Positions 56,579 through 64,000 of a DNA stretch of 64,000 nucleotides are shown here, one piece after another. Position numbers and translations under genes: made by a program. Source of the stretch: Candidatus Accumulibacter sp. ACC003 (GTDB lineage Bacteria > Pseudomonadota > Gammaproteobacteria > Burkholderiales > Rhodocyclaceae); NCBI RefSeq assembly GCF_907163085.1, contig NZ_CAJQTX010000007.1:1-64000 (forward strand), read 5' to 3'. The stretch's first letter is position 1. Each line of letters begins with the position of its first letter. The notes beneath the pieces are model-generated. The model saw only the letters and a program-made list of their open reading frames with translations, had not been told where the DNA came from and searched no databases.

Positions 56579-57490
56579 CTAGAAGAAGTCGAGATTCACG
56601 CACAGCCGGTTGCACCCCGATTCGCGCGCTGCGGCAAGCAGCGAGCGGACGCTGTCGATCAGCGCCGCGCTATCGGCGCCGGTGAATTCGCTGACGCCGC
56701 CGCTGATCGTCAGCGGCCCCAGCGGGTCGCTGACGTGCGTCGTTTCGACCACCTCGCGCAGGCGTTCGAGACCGGTAAGCGCGTCATTGACGCGGACGTT
56801 GGGCAGAATCAGCAGGAATTGGTCGCCGTCGAAACGACCGATCATGTCGAATTCGCGCAGGCTCGTGCCGAGCAGCCGGGCCAGGTCGACCAGCGCGCTT
56901 TCGCCGGCCTGCGCACCGCGCGCCAGGCAGAACTCCTGGAAGTCGTCGATGGCAACCAGCGCCAGCGCGAAGGGCGTCCCGTAGCGACGAGCGCGCCGTC
57001 CCTCGTCGTCGAGCAGCAGCGCGATATAGCGCTCGCTGAAAACGCCGGTCAGCGGATCGTGCGTCGGTAGTTCGCGGGTCTCGTTGGCCAGCCAGTTGTG
57101 CCGGCTCAGGTCGGCCAGCGTCAGCAACACGCGCCGCAGGCTGCCGTCGGCAGCGAACACCGGGAAAGCGCTGGCGGAACACCAGATCGGTGGTGCTCCC
57201 TCGCCGCGACGAATGCCGATCGGCCGCTGCAGGAGGGTTTGCCGAGTCTGCCGTACCTGCGCTTCCAGGCGATCATCGGCGGCCAGTGGCTGGCCGTTTT
57301 CTTCTTCCCAGATGGCCGTCGCGTTGCCCAGCAGGACTTCGGCCCGAGCGTTGCGCTGCAGTAAAGAATCGTCAGCCGCGAAGACCAGCAAGCCGATGCC
57401 CAGGCTATCGAGCAGCAGCGCATAACGTCCAATCTCGTCGTCATCGGCACGAAAATCGACGAGCGGCAGGTGGTCCGGGCTATCGGTCAT
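56579..57490 (-). CDS. PAS-like plus degenerate GGDEF domain protein
   Basis: This 303-residue protein starts MTDSPDHLPLVDFRADDDE. An N-terminal PAS-like sensor (GIGLLVFAADDSLLQRNARAEVLLG, about 20-145) is followed by a GGDEF-type domain (TRELPTHDPLTGVFSERYIALLL). The signature is FDGDQF instead of GGDEF, so the catalytic signature is degenerate, while the inhibitory-site pattern RxxD (REFD) sits five residues before it as in active enzymes. It may be a c-di-GMP receptor rather than a cyclase. The frame can be extended to GTG 57505. Confidence 0.85.
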   Translation of the reverse strand: MTDSPDHLPLVDFRADDDEIGRYALLLDSLGIGLLVFAADDSLLQRNARAEVLLGNATAIWEEENGQPLAADDRLEAQVRQTRQTLLQRPIGIRRGEGAPPIWCSASAFPVFAADGSLRRVLLTLADLSRHNWLANETRELPTHDPLTGVFSERYIALLLDDEGRRARRYGTPFALALVAIDDFQEFCLARGAQAGESALVDLARLLGTSLREFDMIGRFDGDQFLLILPNVRVNDALTGLERLREVVETTHVSDPLGPLTISGGVSEFTGADSAALIDSVRSLLAAARESGCNRLCVNLDFF

Positions 57491-57613
57491 CGACGGGCTG
57501 GGCACTCACGGGGCGACGTTTGCATCCTACCCCAAAATTGCGCCAGTCGCCCGCCGGCCCGCGTGCCGGAATCGGCCGCTGCCGGTGGCGCCGTCCGGCA
57601 GCGAGCCCGGTCG

Positions 57614-58897
<1,284 letters not shown>

Positions 58898-59411
58898 GCA
58901 GTGTCTCCCTGAGTGGTTTGCGCAGTGCTTATGCTGGCCAGCATCTTAGCACTACAGAATGCCGCTGGCGGAGCCCAGCAATCGCCTCGTCGAGCGCCGT
59001 CTAGTGTCGGAAAATTTTACAGTCGCATCCTGGCCGGAATGGGAAGCGGCAATAAAGCAGATGCTTGCGTCGACGGTATGAATATTGCTTAAACCCCGCC
59101 AGTCACCCGTTTCGCGTCGGAACAAAAATAGCGAACGGGATGGCCGTTGGCCATCAGGCGCGTCGGGCGCTCCTGCCGATGCCAGTCAACAGCAAAGGAG
59201 GAGGATGGAGGAGGGCTGGGCGCCGCACCGGAACGTGCCTGTTGTTCCGGTCGCTGGCACCGGGCTTGCCGGTGCTGCATTCAGGGCACCGGCAAGTCGC
59301 TTTTCCTGCCGGCCCTTCGGCGCTCGGGAGGCAAGACTCGGTGCTTTCCCATCCCGCCACTTCTGCTTTCATGGCCACTGGATCAAGGTCGATAGCCGCT
59401 GGCGGCCGCCG
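58898..59411. promoter_or_regulatory. metY upstream region with a 14-bp palindrome; no gene seen
   Basis: About 510 bases without a supported gene. A perfect palindrome ATGCTGGCCAGCAT (58931-58944) lies 34 bases ahead of the metY start and could be an operator. Overlapping open frames near 59065-59400 have no ribosome sites or known relatives. Confidence 0.45.
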
Positions 59412-60464
59412 TCACCGTGCCGCACGCCACTGCGTCGGACTGGCGTGTGCCCAGTTCCTGAACGCCCGCGAAAAGGCGTTCGGATCGTCATAGCCCAGAA
59501 CGGTGGCGATCGCCGACACGGCCAGCTCGGTATTCTGCAGGAGCTGCTTTGCCAGCTCGAAGCGGGTCTGCTTGATGAGCTGCTGCAGGTTCGTTCCATC
59601 GTCCTCCAGGCGCCGCCGAAGAGTCCGCTCGTGCACCGCGAATGTGCTGGCGACCGCCTCGCCCGATACCATGCCGCTCAGCACCATTTGCGGCAGAGCA
59701 CGTTCCACCTGCGCGGCGAAGCTCGCCGGACCCCTGGCTTCGGCGGCGCGAATCGCCTCGGTCAAGCGGTCGTGGATCGTCGCGTCGGCGCCTTCGATGG
59801 TTCTGTCGAGCCACGACGACGCGAAGACCAGCCCCGATATTTTGGCGTCGAAGCTGACCGGTGCGTGGAATGTCTGGTGATACGGTGCGCTGTCACCCGC
59901 CTGACTGCGTGAAAACTGGACGCGCAACGGCTTCCAGGTCGGCCCGCACAAAGTGGCCAGGATGCGGTAGCCAATGCTGATCGCGGCGTCCTGAATCTGC
60001 GCGAGCCCGGGCAGACCGTGGTGGAATACCGAATAGCCGAGAATCACGCACGAGGGGTCGGCAGCAAGCAGCAGCGGCGCCGCGCCGCGGTCGTGGACGT
60101 GGAAGAACCGCAGCAGGCCACGAAGTGCCTCGCCAACGGTCGGCGAATGACGCAGCAGACCACCGAGCGGCCCCAGTTCCGGTAGCTCGAAGCGTTCGCC
60201 GACGAGCAGTCCGAAGTGATCGCAGCCGCTGAGCGCCGCGCAGCCAGCCAGGAGGCCTCCGAGAGCTTCGATGCCGATACGATTGTCAGGATCGTCGAAC
60301 AGCGTTGGATCGACGCCGGCCCACGCAAACGCATCGTTCGGACTGACACCCAACTCGGCGAGGACGGCCGGGATCGCCAGTGTCGGGCCGACACGAATCT
60401 CGCCTGGCCCGCTGGTCGACAGCGAAGCGGACGGCGGCGCCTCTGACCCGGGGTGGTTCTTCAT
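59412..60464 (-). CDS. AraC-family transcriptional regulator (arabinose-binding-domain type)
   Basis: This 350-residue regulator starts at ATG 60464 (MKNHPGSEAPPSASL), with GGAAGAA upstream; the longer frame to 60803 overlaps the divergent sulfatase. The N-terminal ligand domain of the OruR/ArgR-like type has LGVSPNDAFAWAGVDPTLF and LPELGPLGGLLRHSPTVGEAL. The C-terminal double HTH is AVHERTLRRRLEDDGTNLQQL and AVSAIATVLGYDDPNAFSRAF. It is divergent from the sulfatase and likely controls it. Confidence 0.92.
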   Translation of the reverse strand: MKNHPGSEAPPSASLSTSGPGEIRVGPTLAIPAVLAELGVSPNDAFAWAGVDPTLFDDPDNRIGIEALGGLLAGCAALSGCDHFGLLVGERFELPELGPLGGLLRHSPTVGEALRGLLRFFHVHDRGAAPLLLAADPSCVILGYSVFHHGLPGLAQIQDAAISIGYRILATLCGPTWKPLRVQFSRSQAGDSAPYHQTFHAPVSFDAKISGLVFASSWLDRTIEGADATIHDRLTEAIRAAEARGPASFAAQVERALPQMVLSGMVSGEAVASTFAVHERTLRRRLEDDGTNLQQLIKQTRFELAKQLLQNTELAVSAIATVLGYDDPNAFSRAFRNWAHASPTQWRAAR

Positions 60465-60627
60465 TGGCGAGTTCTTCCGATAAGTACACTTTGGTGCACC
60501 GCTCTGGTGCGCCGCGGCCGGTGTTGGCGCGGCGCACCAGTATGGGCAAAAAATGTCCGGAACTGCAAGCCGCCATGGCGTGCAAAGTTGGTATATTCCA
60601 TACCGTATAGCTACTCGGGAGAAAATC
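60465..60627. promoter_or_regulatory. Divergent araC/sulfatase control region with repeated GGTGCRCC sites
   Basis: This 163-bp interval contains a perfect 13-bp inverted repeat CTGGTGCGCCGCG (60504-60516) / CGCGGCGCACCAG (60528-60540) with an 11-base spacer. A related palindrome TTGGTGCACC lies at 60491-60500, and a GGTAT-N5-ATACC repeat at 60590-60604 near the start of the sulfatase gene. Three TGGTGCRCC half-sites suggest an operator for the adjacent AraC-type regulator; a structured leader is the alternative. Confidence 0.55.
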
Positions 60628-63207
60628 ATGTCCAGGATTCGTCGCTTGACCAAGGCACTATGCCTCTTATTCGCAACTCTGCCGGTCGCCGTTCCGGCGT
60701 CGGCGCAGCAGGTCACCGGAACGCTGGGATCGCCCAGCGCCACGACCACCATTAGCGGCACACAACTTCCAGCGCCACAGCCGAAATTCGGCGGTGTGAT
60801 CAAGGACGACGCGCTTCAATCCAAGCAGTGGTGGGCACCACGCATCGTGCCGCCCAAGAGTGCGCCCAACATCCTGCTGATCCTCACCGACGACGCCGGC
60901 TTTGCCGTTCCGAGCACCTTCGGCGGCGTTATCCCGACGCCGACAATGGACAGTATCGCGGCGAATGGTCTGCGCTACAGCCGCATGTTCTCCACCGCGC
61001 TGTGCTCGCCGACGCGTGCCGCCCTGATCACCGGGCGTAACCATCACTCGGTGGGCTTCGGCGTGATCGCCGAGCAGGCCACCGGATTCCCCGGTTACAA
61101 CAGCGTCATCGGGGCGGACAATGCGACGATCGGCCGCATCCTGCGCGACAACGGCTACGCGACGTCGTGGTTCGGCAAGGACCACAACACGCCGACTTAC
61201 GAAGCCAGCCAGGCCGGGCCATTCAACCAGTGGCCGACCGGCATGGGTTTCGACTACTTCTACGGCTTCGTCGGCGGCGACGCCAACCAGTGGGGTCCGA
61301 ACCTGTTCCGCAACACCACGCAGATCTATCCGTGGATCGGTCACGAGGGCACTCTGAAGATGGATCGATCCGATCCGAAAGCGAAGGTCTGGCCGGTCAC
61401 CGGAAAGGAGAGCTCCTGGAACCTGATCACCGCGATGGCTGATGACGCCATTGCCTGGATGGACCGGATCCACCAGACTGATCCCGGCCAGCCAATCTTC
61501 ATCAAGTACGCACCTGGGGCCAATCACGCGCCGCACCACCCGACCAAGGAATGGGTCGACAAGATCCACGCCATGCACCTCTTCGACGATGGCTACGAGA
61601 AGTTGCGCGAGCGTATCTTCGAGAATCAGCAGAAGCTCGGCGTGATTCCCAAGGGTTTGAAGCTCACACCCTGGCCCAGCGACGTCCTGACGCCTTGGGA
61701 CAAGCTGAGCGACGAGGCGAAGAAGCTCTACATCCGCCAGGTTGAGGTCTTCGCCGCCTATGTTGCCTACAGCGACCACGAGATCGGTCGCGTGATCCAG
61801 CACTTCGAGGATCTCGGCAAGCTCGACAACACGCTGATCATCTACCAGAACGGCGACAACGGCACCAGCGCCGAAGGCGGGCCGGAAGGCACGTTCAGCG
61901 AGGTCGCTTTCTTCAACGGGGTGAAACCGCCCGTAGAAGTGCAGATGAAGTTCTACGAGGCGTGGGGCACCGAACTGGCCTACAACCATATGTCGGCCGG
62001 TTGGTCCTGGGCCTTCGACACGCCCTTCGACTGGTTCAAGCAGAATGCGTCACGGTTCGGCGGCACCAACCAGAACATGGTGGTGTCGTGGCCGGCGCGC
62101 ATCAAGGACAAGGGCGGTCTGCGTGATCAGTTCATGCATGTGATCGACCATGTGCCCACGATCCTGGAGGTCACCGGCATCAAGGCACCCGAAGTCGTGG
62201 ACGGCATCAAGCAAAAGCCGATCGAGGGCACGAGCTACGCGTACACCTTCGACAAGGCAAATGCCAAGGCGCCTTCCAGGCATACCGTCCAGTACTTCGA
62301 GATGATGGGCCAGTGGGCGATCTACAAAGACGGATGGTTGCTCAGCACCAAGGTTGACCGTGCGCCGTGGGATGCTTTCTCCGCAGCCAACCCGGACCCG
62401 CTGAACAATCAGGTCTTCCAGCTCTACGACCTGAGCACCAGCTGGAACCAGTCCGAAGACATCGCCGCGCAGCACCCGGACAAGGTCAAGGAAATGCGAG
62501 CCCTGTTCCTGGAGGAAGCGAAGAAGTATCAGGTCTTGCCACTGGATGCGTCGGTCGGCGCCCGTGTTGCAGCCGCACGTCCGAGCCTCACCGCCGGCCG
62601 CAACGAGTACGTCTACACGCAACCCATGACCGGTCTGCCGCAGGGCGATGCGCCCTACCTGCTCGATACCTCCTACACGATCACGGCGGACATCACAGTT
62701 CCCAAAGGCGGTGCCGAGGGAATGATCGTGACTTCCGGCGGGCGCTTTGCCGGCTTCGGCATGTACCTGCTCAAGGGCAAGCCGGTGTTCTTGTGGAACC
62801 TGCTCGATCTGGAGCGCGTCAAGTGGGAGGGTCCGACAGCGCTCACGCCCGGTCAGCACACCATTGAGTTCGAATCCAAGTATGACGGGCTCGGTGTGGG
62901 CACGATGGCGTACAACAACTTCTCGGGAATCGGCCGACCCGCGGATACCACCTTCAAGGTAGATGGCAAGGTGGTCGCGACCAAGAGGATGGAAAAGACG
63001 ATTCCCATCATTCTGCAATGGGACGAGAGCTTCGACATCGGCTCCGACACCATCACCGGCGTGAGCGACGCGGACTACAAGCCGCCGTTCCCGCTGACCG
63101 CCAAGCTCAACAAGCTGACGATCAAGGTGGACCGTCCGCAGTTGTCTCCCGAGGACATCAAGAAGTTCGAGGAAGCCCTGAAGAAAGTGGAATCCGCCCG
63201 CGAGTGA
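60628..63207 (+). CDS. Periplasmic arylsulfatase (FGly-type)
   Basis: This 859-residue sulfatase starts at ATG 60628 with GGGAGAAAA upstream and a signal peptide (LCLLFATLPVAVPASAQ). Metal-binding NILLILTDDAGF is followed by the FGly motif LCSPTRAALITGR with Cys about 126 converted to formylglycine, then KDHNTPTYE and NGDNGTSAEGG. The C-terminal ~190 residues form a beta-rich domain (ITADITVPKGGAEGMIV). It hydrolyses sulfate esters; the substrate is unknown. No FGly-generating enzyme is in the window. Confidence 0.95.
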   Translation: MSRIRRLTKALCLLFATLPVAVPASAQQVTGTLGSPSATTTISGTQLPAPQPKFGGVIKDDALQSKQWWAPRIVPPKSAPNILLILTDDAGFAVPSTFGGVIPTPTMDSIAANGLRYSRMFSTALCSPTRAALITGRNHHSVGFGVIAEQATGFPGYNSVIGADNATIGRILRDNGYATSWFGKDHNTPTYEASQAGPFNQWPTGMGFDYFYGFVGGDANQWGPNLFRNTTQIYPWIGHEGTLKMDRSDPKAKVWPVTGKESSWNLITAMADDAIAWMDRIHQTDPGQPIFIKYAPGANHAPHHPTKEWVDKIHAMHLFDDGYEKLRERIFENQQKLGVIPKGLKLTPWPSDVLTPWDKLSDEAKKLYIRQVEVFAAYVAYSDHEIGRVIQHFEDLGKLDNTLIIYQNGDNGTSAEGGPEGTFSEVAFFNGVKPPVEVQMKFYEAWGTELAYNHMSAGWSWAFDTPFDWFKQNASRFGGTNQNMVVSWPARIKDKGGLRDQFMHVIDHVPTILEVTGIKAPEVVDGIKQKPIEGTSYAYTFDKANAKAPSRHTVQYFEMMGQWAIYKDGWLLSTKVDRAPWDAFSAANPDPLNNQVFQLYDLSTSWNQSEDIAAQHPDKVKEMRALFLEEAKKYQVLPLDASVGARVAAARPSLTAGRNEYVYTQPMTGLPQGDAPYLLDTSYTITADITVPKGGAEGMIVTSGGRFAGFGMYLLKGKPVFLWNLLDLERVKWEGPTALTPGQHTIEFESKYDGLGVGTMAYNNFSGIGRPADTTFKVDGKVVATKRMEKTIPIILQWDESFDIGSDTITGVSDADYKPPFPLTAKLNKLTIKVDRPQLSPEDIKKFEEALKKVESARE

Positions 63208-63492
63208 GCCGTCGCGATTGCCGGCGCCGTGCGGCGTCGGCGGTTGCCGCTACCAGCATTCGCGCTGACCGGCAAGCCGCCATGACGCGGCTGCCGGCCG
63301 GACCTCGGTAGACCCGCGTAGCAGAGGGAACGGCCGACTCGTTTCGCTGGTGCAAAACACGAGTGCCATTCCGCCAGGGGGGCACTCGGCAGTTCTTGAT
63401 GCCCCGACGGCCACCGTAGGGACAAGGAGCGCCATGCAACGCCAAGCGCTGCCCCGCGTTTATCCAATCTCTATTCAGCAATGGAGTCACCC
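63208..63492. other. Spacer between the sulfatase and the DUF1254 gene
   Basis: No gene seen. The short distance and same strand allow a shared transcript. Confidence 0.4.
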
Positions 63493-64000
63493 ATGAACCA
63501 ACGCAGGTACCAAGCGCAGCGACTTGCCCTGATATTCGCAGCCGGCCTGGCGATAGTCGCACCGCAGGTGACGCTGGCGCAGGCGCTCACCGGTGCGCCG
63601 GCCGATCCGCAACTGAAGTTCTCGACGCCGATGCCGCCGGGCGTCGCCTCTCCCGACAAGGTGGAAACCCGCTTGGGCACCTTGAATTTCTTCGACGGCT
63701 TCCCCGACCAGGCGTCGGCCGAGAAGCTGTTCGACAACCTGGACTTCCAGCGCGCCGTACAGGCTTACCTGCTGGCGCTGCCGGCGGTCAACCAGGCGGC
63801 CAACCGCGCTGCCATCGTGTCGATGGGCCCGGTGAACAAGACCGTGCCGATCTGGGAGCAGTTGGTCGATCCGCGGACGGTCGAACTCACCGCCAACGAC
63901 AACACGCCCTACACCTGGTTCTGGCTCGACCTGAAGGGTGGCCCGCTGGTCGTCGAGGTGCCGCCCAAGGTGCTGGGTCTGGTCGACGACATGTGGTACC
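63493..64000 (+). CDS. DUF1254 domain protein, cut by the window end
   Basis: The first 169 residues start MNQRRYQAQRLALIFAAG with a signal peptide (LAIVAPQVTLAQ). The DUF1254 pattern follows: LNFFDGFPDQASAEKLFDNLDFQRAVQAYLLALPAVNQ, NKTVPIWEQLVDPRTVELTANDNTPYTWFWLDLKGGPLVVEVPP, and LGLVDDMWY at the edge. These exported proteins usually pair DUF1254 with DUF1214 and have no firm function. It may be co-regulated with the sulfatase. Confidence 0.88.
   Translation, partial: MNQRRYQAQRLALIFAAGLAIVAPQVTLAQALTGAPADPQLKFSTPMPPGVASPDKVETRLGTLNFFDGFPDQASAEKLFDNLDFQRAVQAYLLALPAVNQAANRAAIVSMGPVNKTVPIWEQLVDPRTVELTANDNTPYTWFWLDLKGGPLVVEVPPKVLGLVDDMWY

Overview
The window is GC-rich, densely coding DNA that looks like a betaproteobacterium of the Rhodocyclales, most likely close to Candidatus Accumulibacter. 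This is an inference from the gene set: a form II RubisCO cluster with CbbQ/CbbO, a tkt-gap-pyk-purC block, PEP-CTERM sorted proteins, a 5-oxoprolinase operon, and many insertion sequences.

Region by region. Positions 1-1262 hold an aspartase gene broken by three indels at the window edge. Positions 1681-7193 are a minus-strand Calvin-cycle operon (cbbY-cbbM-cbbQ-cbbO), divergent from tkt-gap (7441-10448) across a 247-bp AT-rich control region with two perfect palindromes. pyk and purC follow (no pgk or fba between them), then housekeeping genes: a DUF2189 membrane protein, oligopeptidase A, a glutaredoxin-like protein, a SprA-like metallopeptidase and a lytic transglycosylase. Positions 19198-21105 are an ISAs1-type IS. 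Positions 21465-31611 hold a PEP-CTERM spondin-like protein, a two-component system, an HMA-like protein, an Rpn nuclease, a metal permease with its redox partner, and a zinc-ribbon rhomboid protease.

Positions 30748-47252 are the mobile-element hot spot. A chromosomal hydrolase gene is split by an IS110-family element. That element's transposase gene is split by a 5.7-kb Tn552/Tn7-like transposon (TGT...ACA ends, 5-bp target duplication), whose DDE transposase gene is in turn split by an IS4/IS50-type element. All three levels can be undone in silico at base resolution with reading frames restored. A second ISAs1 copy splits a PEP-CTERM gene after its fifth codon, and a second IS110 copy sits between a Shine-Dalgarno sequence and its start codon.

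The most striking observation is that two different IS4-superfamily transposases here (both ISAs1 copies and the IS50-like element) carry an N-terminal domain resembling DUF4338/DruA, the protein known from the Druantia anti-phage system, with no other Druantia gene nearby. In the ISAs1-type element the domain and the first catalytic Asp lie in one frame and the rest of the DDE core in the -1 frame. The two frames join at an A AAA AAG slippery heptamer conserved in both copies.

Positions 42368-64000 are mostly ordinary chromosome: dinB, a NamZ-type muramidase, a DOMON-like protein, a DUF1538 transporter with a PII-like protein and a CBS protein, queD, pxpBCA, zapE, a degenerate GGDEF protein, metY, and an AraC regulator divergent from an arylsulfatase followed by a DUF1254 protein that runs off the window.
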